A DNA stretch of 64,000 bases from an uncultured Clostridia bacterium. GTDB lineage: Bacteria > Bacillota > Clostridia > UBA1381. Below, one piece after another: positions 1-8,153 of this stretch. Position 1 is the first letter of the stretch, and each line of letters starts with the position of its first letter. Position numbers and translations under genes: made by a program. The stretch is taken from the NCBI GenBank assembly GCA_934462715.1, contig CAKSIJ010000001.1, positions 208,931-272,930 on the forward strand. Direction: 5' to 3'. The notes under the pieces are model-generated. The model was not told where the DNA came from, made no database searches, and saw only the letters and a program-made list of their open reading frames with translations.

Positions 1-75
1 GGCGGCACAAAACAGACGCTAATAACAGCCTGTTAAGAAAATGTATTTTAACGGTATTTTTTTCCCAATCAGTTT

Positions 76-104
76 ATTATATCACCAAACTAAAAAAAAA
101 GCAA
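76..104 (-). promoter_or_regulatory. Promoter for a gene beyond the left edge
   Basis: On the minus strand TTGCTT (99-104) is followed after 17 bases by TATAAT (76-81), a good vegetative promoter. It fires leftward. The first bases of the window (1-9) look like the far arm of the GC-rich leader hairpin described at 13350, so the start codon of the driven gene probably lies just outside the window. Seen: the two boxes. Inferred: the target gene. Confidence 0.55.
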
Positions 105-153
105 GTGCTGACAGACCACTGTAACATATACTTAACAAAAAATTTGCATTTTG

Positions 154-702
154 TCAGCATCTTACGGCAAGCTTTTCGATCACTTCATTGTCAAAGGTTT
201 TAATTTCAAAAATTCCGTTTTCGTAAACCGCATAGCTTTTCGGATTGTTTTCTTTCGGAAGTGCGGCGGAACCGGGGTTTATATGATAAAAATCATCAAT
301 TTTCAAAGCCTTTAAAACATGGGTGTGACCCGAAATCAAAATATCGTTTTTGCTTAATTTCATAGGCTTTTCGGGGCTGTATACATGACCGTGAGTAATG
401 TACATTCTTATTTTGTCGGCGTAAATAAGCGAATAATCCGCTCCGATCGGAAAATCCAGAACCATTTGGTCAACCTCTCCGTCGCAATTTCCCCTTACGG
501 CTATAATCTTATCCGACAAACTGTTTAATATTTCAATCACCTTTTTTGGCGCGTAGTCCACCGGCAGATCGTTTCTCGGGCCGTGATAGAGCAAATCGCC
601 GCAGAGAATCAGCTTATCCGCCTTTTCTTCCGCAAATACCCTTGAAATGTTTTCTGCCGCCGACAGGCTGCCGTGTATATCCGAACCGAATATAAGCTTC
701 AT
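154..702 (-). CDS. YfcE/MJ0936-type metallophosphoesterase
   Basis: A 182-aa protein of the small calcineurin-like phosphodiesterase group (YfcE/MJ0936). The metal-binding motifs appear in order: GSDIHGS at the N-terminus, GDLLYHG, GNCDGE, THGH and the closing SGHTHV. These proteins are two-metal phosphodiesterases whose natural substrate is mostly unknown. I start it at 702 because GGAGG sits nine bases upstream; a further in-frame extension to 738 has no ribosome site and runs through a hairpin. It is the last gene of a purB-purA-phosphoesterase unit. The 5' leader (715-800) is one of the repeated hairpin elements of this window. Confidence 0.85.
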   Translation of the reverse strand: MKLIFGSDIHGSLSAAENISRVFAEEKADKLILCGDLLYHGPRNDLPVDYAPKKVIEILNSLSDKIIAVRGNCDGEVDQMVLDFPIGADYSLIYADKIRMYITHGHVYSPEKPMKLSKNDILISGHTHVLKALKIDDFYHINPGSAALPKENNPKSYAVYENGIFEIKTFDNEVIEKLAVRC

Positions 703-714
703 TAATAATAACCT

Positions 715-800
715 CCATACCGCCCTGCGGCGGCTCAAATTTCAACGTGAATAAAAAATGCGCGCAAATTGCCCTTTTCACGGTAAAATACGCGCATTTA
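715..800 (-). repeat. Leader hairpin element, medium-length copy
   Basis: Between purA and the phosphoesterase. On the coding strand a GCCGCC/GGCGG hairpin (720-733) directly precedes the GGAGG that serves the start at 702. Upstream of it are the CACGTT and TTTTC ACGG-like segments and repeated GCGCAT/GCGCGC blocks also found in the longer copies at 13350-13485 and 19991-20130. It is therefore a shorter, diverged member of the same family. Confidence 0.6.
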
Positions 801-810
801 TTATAAATGA

Positions 811-2088
811 TTATCTGTAAATAATATCCTCTCTGTTAGGGCCGTTTGATACTATCTTAATTGGGAAACCTATTTCCTTTTCGATAAACTCAACATACTT
901 TCGGCAGTTTTCGGGTAAATCCTCGTATTTTCTGATTCCTCTTATATCCTGCTTCCATCCGGGCAATACCTTTAATATCGGCTTTGCTCTGTTAAGCTTG
1001 TCGGTTGTCGGAAATTCCTTTGTCTGCTTTCCGTCAACCTCATACGCTACGCAAACCGGGATTTCGTCAAGATAGCCGAGTGCGTCAAGTACGGTAAAGG
1101 CAACTTGAGTTGTACCCTGAACCATGCAGCCGTAACGTGAAGCAACGCAGTCATACCATCCCATTCTTCTCGGTCTGCCGGTTGTTGCACCGTACTCGCC
1201 GCCATCACCGCCGTTATTTCTGAGGTTGTCCGCTTCCTCTCCGAAAATTTCCGAAACAAACGCACCTGCTCCGACAGCTGATGAATATGCCTTGCTGACG
1301 GTGATTATTTCCTTGATTTCATAAGGCGGGATACCTGCTCCGATTGCACCGAAGCCTGCAAGCGTCGGTGACGATGTGGTAAACGGATAGATACCGAAAT
1401 CCGGGTCCTTCAAAGAGCCTAGCTGACCCTCTAAAAGTATATTCTTGCCCTCTTTGATTGCATTATGAATATATTCAACGGAATTTACAACGAAAGGTCT
1501 TACAATCTTGCCGTATTCCTTTAAGGTTTTAAACAGTTCATCGGCAGACAGCAAAGGCTTATGATAAACGTGTTCAAGAATAAGATTCTTTACTTCAAGC
1601 ACGTTCTTTATTTTTTCCATCAATGCGTCATCGTCCTGCAAAAGCTCCCAGACCTGGAAGCCGATTTTTGCGTACTTATCCGAGAAGAACGGCGCAATAC
1701 CCGATTTTGTCGAACCGAATTGTCTGTCAGAAAGTCTTTCTTCTTCATATGTATCGAACAATCTGTGATAAGGCATTAATACCTGTGTTCTCTCCGAAAT
1801 CAAAAGCTTTGGTGCAGGCACTCCCTTTTCAACTATATCATTAAGCTCCTTAAAAAGCTCAGGAATATCTAAAGCAACACCGTTGCCTATCATATTTACA
1901 ACGTTTTTGTTAAATGATCCCGATGGCAACAGATGCAATGCAAATTTTCCGTATTCGTTGATTATCGTATGACCTGCGTTTGCACCTCCCTGGAATCTTA
2001 TGACCATATCGGCGTCTGATGCAAGCATATCGGTAATTTTACCCTTGCCCTCGTCGCCCCAGTTTGCTCCAACAACTGCCTTAACCAT
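811..2088 (-). CDS. purA: Adenylosuccinate synthetase
   Basis: 425 aa, the usual length. It opens with VKAVVGANWGDEGKGK, the GTP-binding/catalytic loop of the family, and has the QGGANAGHT segment and the GRPRRMGWYD stretch characteristic of PurA. It makes adenylosuccinate from IMP, aspartate and GTP in AMP synthesis, in the cytosol. The ATG at 2088 is chosen over an in-frame GTG at 2097, because the GAAAGG ribosome site is only three bases from the GTG but about a dozen from the ATG. It follows purB on the same strand with a gap of about 95 bases that holds a small CCGGAT/ATCCGG hairpin, so the two steps to AMP are probably co-transcribed. Confidence 0.97.
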   Translation of the reverse strand: MVKAVVGANWGDEGKGKITDMLASDADMVIRFQGGANAGHTIINEYGKFALHLLPSGSFNKNVVNMIGNGVALDIPELFKELNDIVEKGVPAPKLLISERTQVLMPYHRLFDTYEEERLSDRQFGSTKSGIAPFFSDKYAKIGFQVWELLQDDDALMEKIKNVLEVKNLILEHVYHKPLLSADELFKTLKEYGKIVRPFVVNSVEYIHNAIKEGKNILLEGQLGSLKDPDFGIYPFTTSSPTLAGFGAIGAGIPPYEIKEIITVSKAYSSAVGAGAFVSEIFGEEADNLRNNGGDGGEYGATTGRPRRMGWYDCVASRYGCMVQGTTQVAFTVLDALGYLDEIPVCVAYEVDGKQTKEFPTTDKLNRAKPILKVLPGWKQDIRGIRKYEDLPENCRKYVEFIEKEIGFPIKIVSNGPNREDIIYR

Positions 2089-2183
2089 GTAAAACACAAC
2101 CTTTCACCCGGATTTTATCCGGAAATATTTATTTATATGCGCCGTCCGTTATACGGCTTCTCAAATCGGCTTATTTATACCGA

Positions 2184-3617
2184 TTATACATTAATTTCAA
2201 CCTTTATACCCAAGCTGTCTTTATATTTATCAAGTATCGGCGCAACGTCCTCGCCCAGAAATTCGTCAACCTGTTCCGGTGCTCTGCCGACAAAGTTTTC
2301 CGGTTTTAATATAGCGCTGATTTCCTCTGCTGAAAGTCCGAATGCCTTGTCATTTGCAATAAGCTCGCAAAGATTGTTTTCTTCTCCGAGCTCTTTTATG
2401 TGTCTTGCCGCCTCCATTGAATAAACTCTTATTTTTTCATGAAGCTCCTGACGGTCGCCGCCCTTTTTAACCGCGTCCATCATAATGTTTTCTGTAGCCA
2501 TGAAAGGAATCTCTTTCATAAACTGCTGATTGATAACCTTAGGATAAACCACAAGACCGTCAACCACATTAATATACAGATTGAGAATTGCGTCAACCGC
2601 CAAAAATGCCTCGGGTACGCTTATTCTCTTATTTGCCGAATCGTCAAGCGTTCTTTCAAACCACTGTGTAGCGGCTGTTATCGCCGGGTTTATGCTGTCG
2701 GCTATAACATACCTTGCCAGTGAACCGATTCTTTCGCTTCTCATCGGATTTCTCTTGTAAGCCATTGCTGACGAGCCTATCTGATTTTTTTCAAAAGGTT
2801 CTTCAATCTGCTTTAAATGCTGCAAAAGTCTTATATCGTTTGAAAACTTATACGCACTCTGCGCTATAGAAGAAAGTATGGAAAGAATCTGATAGTCAAG
2901 CTTTCTCGGATATGTCTGTCCGCTTACCGAAAAGCATGACTCATACCCCATTTTTTCAGCTATTTTTCTGTCAAGCTCTCTGCATTTTTCGTGTTCTCCG
3001 TCAAACAGCTCCAAAAAGCTTGCCTGAGTACCGGTTGTTCCTTTGCAGCCGAGAAGCTTTGCTTTTGAAAGCTGATATTCCAGATCCTCCAGATCCATGA
3101 GCAAGTCCTGAAGCCACAAGCAGGCTCTTTTTCCGACAGTTGTCGGCTGTGCCGGCTGAAAATGCGTAAATGCCAAAGTTGGGAGTGACTTGTTTGCCGC
3201 CGCAAATTTTGAAAGCTCGCATATGGTGTTGACAAGCTTTTTTCTGACAAGCTCCATAGCCTCTGTCATTATAATAATATCGGTATTATCTCCGACATAA
3301 CAGCTTGTTGCTCCCAGATGAATAATCGGTTTTGCTTTCGGGCACTGAACTCCGAACGCATATACATGACTCATTACATCATGTCTTACAGCCTTTTCTC
3401 TTTCCTTTGCAGTATCGTAATTGATGTCATAAATATGTGCTTTCATCTCTTTGATCTGCTCGTCCGTAATGTTAAGTCCAAGCTCTTTTTCGCTTTCGGC
3501 AAGTGCAATCCAAAGCTTTCTCCATGTTGAGAATTTTTTATCCGGAGAAAAAATGTATTGCATTTCCTTTGAAGCATACCTGGAATTTAACGGACTTTCA
3601 TAAGTATCTGTAGCCAT
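2184..3617 (-). CDS. purB: Adenylosuccinate lyase
   Basis: 477 aa, matching the longer clostridial PurB type. The fumarase/aspartase superfamily signature is seen as GSSAMAYKRNPMRSE around residue 290, and the HLGATSCYVGDN segment supplies substrate-binding residues. It cleaves adenylosuccinate to AMP and fumarate and also acts earlier in IMP synthesis. The start is the second in-frame ATG, since AAAGGA lies eight bases upstream of it; the upstream ATG at 3635 lies too close to have its own site. It is the first gene of the purB-purA-phosphoesterase unit, driven from a promoter at 3739-3767. Confidence 0.97.
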   Translation of the reverse strand: MATDTYESPLNSRYASKEMQYIFSPDKKFSTWRKLWIALAESEKELGLNITDEQIKEMKAHIYDINYDTAKEREKAVRHDVMSHVYAFGVQCPKAKPIIHLGATSCYVGDNTDIIIMTEAMELVRKKLVNTICELSKFAAANKSLPTLAFTHFQPAQPTTVGKRACLWLQDLLMDLEDLEYQLSKAKLLGCKGTTGTQASFLELFDGEHEKCRELDRKIAEKMGYESCFSVSGQTYPRKLDYQILSILSSIAQSAYKFSNDIRLLQHLKQIEEPFEKNQIGSSAMAYKRNPMRSERIGSLARYVIADSINPAITAATQWFERTLDDSANKRISVPEAFLAVDAILNLYINVVDGLVVYPKVINQQFMKEIPFMATENIMMDAVKKGGDRQELHEKIRVYSMEAARHIKELGEENNLCELIANDKAFGLSAEEISAILKPENFVGRAPEQVDEFLGEDVAPILDKYKDSLGIKVEINV

Positions 3618-3738
3618 AGCATTATTCCTTTCCATGCTTTATTTGCCGCAGATAAACCCGGAAGCTTTTTCTTCCGTTATCCGCATTAATTGTCAGTTAA
3701 ATGTCAATTTAAGAAATAAACATAACTTGACAATATAT

Positions 3739-3767
3739 ATTATAATACAAATTATTATTGAAATCAA
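3739..3767 (-). promoter_or_regulatory. Promoter of purB-purA
   Basis: Minus strand TTGATT (3762-3767), 17-base spacer, TATAAT (3739-3744). The implied leader of about 110 bases contains a CGGAAG/CTTCCG hairpin near 3660-3680. I see no purine-riboswitch core in it. Confidence 0.6.
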
Positions 3768-3914
3768 TAGCAAAAATGATATTTTTTTCTTAAGCTTCGG
3801 CGAATTTTACGGCAAATTGCCGAAAAGATACCTGAACAGATTTATCTATCGCCTCTCTGCACTTTTCTTCAATCAATTTCGTACCAAACCCCATCTTAAT
3901 CATACCTAAAACCA

Positions 3915-3943
3915 TTGACTTTTATAAATCAAGTCTGTATAAT
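3915..3943 (+). promoter_or_regulatory. Promoter of the GH29 gene
   Basis: TTGACT (3915-3920), 17-base spacer, TATAAT (3938-3943), followed by an AAAAGGAGA ribosome site for the start at 4008. Immediately upstream are TACCAAA (3882) and TACCTAAA (3903), spaced 21 bp, and AACCA touching the -35 box. These could be binding sites for an AraC-type activator. The rest of the 3618-4007 gap holds only this promoter and the divergent purB promoter. Confidence 0.65.
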
Positions 3944-4007
3944 GTACTTAATTTCAAATAAATAATTGCTTAAAAATTTTTGCGCAAATGCAAAAGGAGA
4001 ATCAACA

Positions 4008-5021
4008 ATGAGTAATCTTATCAAACAAAAACCGGCAACCGAGCCGAACGAGTTTCAATTGAAACAAATGAAACGCAAATTCGGAATGTTCATACATTTC
4101 GGCGTAAACACCTTCGGGAACACCGAGTGGTCGGATGGAATGATAAGGGCTAAATCATATCAGCCCGAAACAATCGACGCAGACTCCTGGGCAAAAACAG
4201 CCTATGAGGCCGGAATGAACTTTATAATACTTATCACAAAGCACCATGACGGCTTTTGCCTGTGGGACACAAAATACACCGACTACTGCGTAAGAAATTC
4301 CGGAAACACCACAGACGTTGTTGCGGAGCTTTCAAAGGCGTGCAAAAAATACGGCTTAAAGCTCGGACTTTATTATTCCCTCTGGGACAGAAAAATACCG
4401 TGCTACACCGAGAACTTCAAATCCGGCTATCTTCCGTATATGCGTAATCAGCTCACGGAGCTAATGGACGGAAGATACGGCGACATATGCGAATTGTGGC
4501 TCGACGGACCGTGGGACAAATCAAGGCGAGAATGGGAGCTTGACAAACTTTATGATCTTGTCAAACGACTTCAGCCTGAATGTCAGATAGGTGTAAATCA
4601 CACAATCGGCGATAATGACGGCGCAGAATTTCCCGAAGAAAGATGGCACCCGGAAAATTATCAGCCCAACGATCCGATAAGAATGTTCCCAAGTGATTTC
4701 AGACTCTGGGACGGCTGCATGGTAAGACCGGACGATCCGAAAATCTATACGTTCCAGAACAACAAATACTATCTGCCATGCGAGGTGACCTTCTGCTCAC
4801 GCGAGGGCTTTAACTGGTTCTATTCAAACGTATATGAATCCGAGCCGCTTATGGACGCTCAAAAAATGTGTAATGACGCAAAAATTGTTTTTGATTCGGA
4901 TAATATTCTCGTTATCAACCTGCCGGTAAACACCAAAGGCAAGCTTGTTGACGGTGACGTCGAGAATTTGAATAAGGTTTCAAAAATGCTCGGTCTTAAC
5001 AGAAAATGGGAAGATAAATGA
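4008..5021 (+). CDS. GH29-type alpha-L-fucosidase, cytosolic
   Basis: 337 aa. The N-terminal KFGMFIHFGVNTFGNTEW, the ITKHHDGFCLWDTKYTDY block and the LGLYYSLWD strand are typical of the GH29 (beta/alpha)8 barrel. ELWLDGPW carries the aspartate expected to be the nucleophile. GH29 enzymes release terminal alpha-L-fucose with retention. There is no signal peptide, so it should act on imported oligosaccharides. It is shorter than many GH29 enzymes because it stops after the barrel and lacks a C-terminal beta-sandwich. The start at 4008 follows AAAAGGAGA. It is a single-gene unit with its own promoter and terminator, convergent with the esterase operon. Confidence 0.85.
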   Translation: MSNLIKQKPATEPNEFQLKQMKRKFGMFIHFGVNTFGNTEWSDGMIRAKSYQPETIDADSWAKTAYEAGMNFIILITKHHDGFCLWDTKYTDYCVRNSGNTTDVVAELSKACKKYGLKLGLYYSLWDRKIPCYTENFKSGYLPYMRNQLTELMDGRYGDICELWLDGPWDKSRREWELDKLYDLVKRLQPECQIGVNHTIGDNDGAEFPEERWHPENYQPNDPIRMFPSDFRLWDGCMVRPDDPKIYTFQNNKYYLPCEVTFCSREGFNWFYSNVYESEPLMDAQKMCNDAKIVFDSDNILVINLPVNTKGKLVDGDVENLNKVSKMLGLNRKWEDK

Positions 5022-5031
5022 GCTTCATAAC

Positions 5032-5072
5032 AAAAAACCTCTTGCAATTTTTCTGCTGCAAGAGGTTTTTTT
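5032..5072 (+). terminator. Bidirectional terminator between GH29 and esterase genes
   Basis: CCTCTTGCA (5038-5046) pairs with TGCAAGAGG (5057-5065). A T-run follows on the plus strand and a run of A precedes the stem, so it can also end the minus-strand transcript that comes from 10721. 5073-5197 holds nothing further that I recognise. Confidence 0.85.
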
Positions 5073-5197
5073 ATCGGAATCTTTAAACTCGGAAATACTC
5101 TCGGTTCCACCGAGGTCAAATTACTGACAAAACCAAAAACGCAAAAATGCATTGATAAATTACATCGCCGAATTTACGCACAAAAATGAATACTTTT

Positions 5198-6496
5198 TCA
5201 AGATACCATAACGTCACAGAAGCACAAAACAGGCAGCATTGTATCATGGTCTATAATCACGCTGTTCGGATTTTTTCCGTACTGTGCTTTTACGCTCGTC
5301 CGTTTCCCTATTTTTCTTTCGGTTGTAACGGTAATAGTGTTTTTCCTGATTTCATAATCAGTTATCCTGTTTTCGCCCGATTCGTCAATCACAGCTATCG
5401 GCAGATTTTGTGCCGATACTTCAAACGCATACAAGACGCCCTTAACATTATCAAACGTCAGCATAAGCCTGTTGTCACCGATTGCCGCAATGTCTGCAAT
5501 ATCGGGAGCTTTATCTGATTTCTGAATATGATATATCACATCAAGCGCAAGCTCTGCGGCACGCATGCCCACTGAAATATTTGACTGAATCCCGTTATGT
5601 ATTGCGTCAGACATAGTTTCAAGGTCTATGGTAGGAATTACATATAAATTATCAAGCTTGTATTTCATGCTGCGCTGAATTTCGCGTATTCTGTCATACC
5701 CCTCGTCATGCAGTGCGGGATCTCTGTCATTTCGAAAACGGTTAAGCTGAAATGTTATAATCGGCAGGTTTTTATCCTTAAATATTTTTCTTGCATTTAA
5801 GGCAAAATCCATAAAGTATTCACCGTAATTCTTGGTATCGTTTTCAAGAGCCTCATTACATCCCTGATACCACAAAACACCCTTTATTTTACCGATTTTT
5901 TCATTCTTTATCCGCACAAAATTTTCACCCGTTGAAATCCATGATGTGACCGAAGAAGCACCGACCGCACGGGGTATCAGTCCTATGGGGTATCCGAGCT
6001 TTTTGCTGAGCTTCTTTGCAAATGAGATAAACGGCGAAAATCCTCCGCCGCCGAGCGGCTGAGCGGCAACGTCCCATTTTCCGAAGCCGTTCAGCTCACG
6101 CACATTCAGATCGAGCGGCTCGTCGTATCTGCCGCGCGCCCAGCCGGCGGCATTGCTCTGACCTGCAATAAGATACACATCTCCGACCGTAACATGGCTT
6201 ATACTCTCCTTTAGCCGCCGTCTTACAATTGTTTCTCCCTCGCCGGATATTCCGTCAATATCAATTTTATAGTTTTTTCCGCAGTAAAGCGTATTAAGCT
6301 GTATTCTCCATCTGCCGCAGATACTCCCGGTTTCCGTCCACGGCATAACGATTTCGCCGCTTTCTTCGTCGGTAATCTGTATTGCGATTGTATGAATATT
6401 AAGCTCATTACTTTCACATTCGCCCAAAAGTACAGGCTTTGCTTTTCCGTTTTTCTGCTGCAGCACCTGCCGGTCACTCACACCGTATATCTTCAT
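5198..6496 (-). CDS. SGNH-fold carbohydrate esterase (sialate O-acetylesterase-like)
   Basis: 432 aa without a signal peptide. The block I serine is in LIAGQSNAAGW (about residue 115), and a later VLWYQGCNEA block resembles the DUF303/SASA group of SGNH hydrolases. These remove O-acetyl groups from sugars. Despite the family name, nothing nearby suggests sialic acid; de-acetylation of imported pectic oligosaccharides fits the neighbours better. Its start overlaps the stop of the upstream acyltransferase gene by four bases (ATGA), so translation is probably coupled. It is the last gene of the unit that begins at 10721. Confidence 0.75.
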   Translation of the reverse strand: MKIYGVSDRQVLQQKNGKAKPVLLGECESNELNIHTIAIQITDEESGEIVMPWTETGSICGRWRIQLNTLYCGKNYKIDIDGISGEGETIVRRRLKESISHVTVGDVYLIAGQSNAAGWARGRYDEPLDLNVRELNGFGKWDVAAQPLGGGGFSPFISFAKKLSKKLGYPIGLIPRAVGASSVTSWISTGENFVRIKNEKIGKIKGVLWYQGCNEALENDTKNYGEYFMDFALNARKIFKDKNLPIITFQLNRFRNDRDPALHDEGYDRIREIQRSMKYKLDNLYVIPTIDLETMSDAIHNGIQSNISVGMRAAELALDVIYHIQKSDKAPDIADIAAIGDNRLMLTFDNVKGVLYAFEVSAQNLPIAVIDESGENRITDYEIRKNTITVTTERKIGKRTSVKAQYGKNPNSVIIDHDTMLPVLCFCDVMVS

Positions 6497-7272
6497 ATTT
6501 TTCCCAGCTTTCCGCTTATTATATCCGCTTTTTCTATCTCTCCGTAAACCTCATAAAGCTTTCCGCCGTTCATGACGTAATCGTACATTTTCTGCATAAA
6601 TCCGTTTCTGATTTTGTATGTATGCAGATTCTCCCTCGTTGCGCTCCAGCCGAACGTAAAACGCAGCGCAGCGTCCGATTCCTTTTTTTCGGATCGTTTG
6701 AAAAGACGGGCAAATTTCAGTATGTTGGAATCCTTACCGAGGAAATTTTCCAGAGTATCATCAAGAAGCCATGAACCTGTGTAATAGGTTTCATAGTTAA
6801 AATCAGGATAATATTTGCCGAAAAAATCCACCGATTTCTCGAACGAGCGCAGACATTCCTCCGGCTTCATCGGTTCACCGGCAGGAATATGAACCTCCAT
6901 TTTTCCTGCCGACGGCATAAATTCAAGCCTGCCGAGCTTGTGCAGATAAAGATTGTGAGCAAGAGTTGTCCAGCCGTATTCATAAAGTCCTATATCATTG
7001 TGTTCACGCCAATATGCTCTTGTCCATGTCGGTATGTCGGATAAGGTTTCAAGCAAAACCTCAAGCGGCAGACCTTGTATTTTTGCCTTTTCCGCCGTCG
7101 CTTCGCAAAAATACAGGCTCATAAGCAAATCCTTTTTGTAATCCTTTGTGCTTTTATATTCTTCAACCGTGGAGTGAGTAAGCTCCGCTTCGGATAACAG
7201 CTTTTCAAATGCACCGTCATACTCATTCGGGAAATTCAGCGTATCATACCATTTTTTAATTATTTCTTTCAT
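6493..7272 (-). CDS. GNAT_C-type acyltransferase-domain protein, paralogue A
   Basis: 259 aa, cytosolic. It matches my memory of the family annotated as acyltransferase domain-containing protein with GNAT-like N- and C-terminal halves. The diagnostic stretch is LGRLEFM, KMEVHIPAGEP, then SWLLDDTL and KDSNILKFARLF. No reaction is known to me for this family. It is a tandem duplicate of the gene at 7256-8074 over the whole length. GGAGG lies just upstream of the start, inside the end of the previous gene (17-base overlap). A role in acylating or recognising a sugar, opposite to the esterase next door, is inference only. Confidence 0.65.
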   Translation of the reverse strand: MKEIIKKWYDTLNFPNEYDGAFEKLLSEAELTHSTVEEYKSTKDYKKDLLMSLYFCEATAEKAKIQGLPLEVLLETLSDIPTWTRAYWREHNDIGLYEYGWTTLAHNLYLHKLGRLEFMPSAGKMEVHIPAGEPMKPEECLRSFEKSVDFFGKYYPDFNYETYYTGSWLLDDTLENFLGKDSNILKFARLFKRSEKKESDAALRFTFGWSATRENLHTYKIRNGFMQKMYDYVMNGGKLYEVYGEIEKADIISGKLGKI

Positions 7273-8074
7273 AAACCAACCTCCGTTTTTTTATTAACCG
7301 TTTTTCAAGCTTTCCTCCGATTATATCTTCTTTTTTTATCTCACCGTACACGCGGTAAAGCTTTCCGCCGTTCATAACGTAATCATACAATTTTTGCATA
7401 AAACTGTTTTTTATTTCATATTCCGAAAGATTTTCTCTCGCAGCATCGGAGCCGAAAACAAAATGAATAGCGTCGTCCGACTCTGTTTTTTTTGATTTTT
7501 CAAACAGACGTGCAAAGTTCAATATATTTGAATCCTTATTCAAAAACTGCGCAAGCGTATCGTCCAAAAGCCATGAATCGGTATAGTAGGTATCGTATTT
7601 AAAATCCGGATAATATTTTCCGAAAAATTCAACCGAGCTTTTAAATGACTCTATGCAAGTCTCGGGCGGAAACGGTTCGCCGCGCGGGATATGCACCTCC
7701 ATTTTACCTGCTGAGGGCATAAATTCAAGTCTGCCGAGCTTATGGAGATACAGCCTGTGTGCAAGAGTTGTCCATCCGTATCCGGACAGCCCTATAGTAT
7801 TATGCTCCCTGTAATATGTCTTTGTCAATGTAACTATATCGGACAACGAATTGAGAAGTACATCAAAGGGTAAACCCTGCTTTTCAGCCTTTTTTGCCGT
7901 TGCTTCGCAAAAATACAGACTCATTAACAAGTCGGTTTTATAATCGTTCATACTTTTGTATTTGTCAACCGTGGAGGGTGTAAGCCTTGTTTCCAGCAAA
8001 AGCTTTTCAAACGCACTGTCATACTCCTTCGGAAATTTTAAAATATCATACCATTTTTTTATTATTTCTTTCAT
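7256..8074 (-). CDS. GNAT_C-type acyltransferase-domain protein, paralogue B
   Basis: 272 aa. It has the same architecture as its neighbour: MKEIIKKWYD start, LGRLEFMPSAGKMEVHIP core, SWLLDDTLAQF and DSNILNFARLF. The C-terminus carries an extra basic tail (EKRLIKKRRL) absent from paralogue A. The start at 8074 is set by AAGGA nine bases upstream and by alignment of the first ten residues with paralogue A. The pair is clearly an old tandem duplication: the proteins align end to end with many substitutions. Function unknown; the family assignment is from recognised motifs. Confidence 0.65.
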   Translation of the reverse strand: MKEIIKKWYDILKFPKEYDSAFEKLLLETRLTPSTVDKYKSMNDYKTDLLMSLYFCEATAKKAEKQGLPFDVLLNSLSDIVTLTKTYYREHNTIGLSGYGWTTLAHRLYLHKLGRLEFMPSAGKMEVHIPRGEPFPPETCIESFKSSVEFFGKYYPDFKYDTYYTDSWLLDDTLAQFLNKDSNILNFARLFEKSKKTESDDAIHFVFGSDAARENLSEYEIKNSFMQKLYDYVMNGGKLYRVYGEIKKEDIIGGKLEKRLIKKRRLVYERNN

Positions 8075-8153
8075 TGTATAAATCCTTAGCTTTGTCAAGG
8101 GCGGCATCACCCACTCTTAATGAACAACTCGTTTTAATATTCGTTTTTAAACG

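Noticed and set aside
3618..3767. Purine riboswitch before purB
   Set aside because: The leader has only a short CGGAAG/CTTCCG hairpin; the three-way junction core expected for a purine aptamer is not visible.
5198..6496. Sialic-acid catabolism
   Set aside because: The esterase resembles the sialate O-acetylesterase group, but no sialidase, lyase or epimerase gene is nearby.
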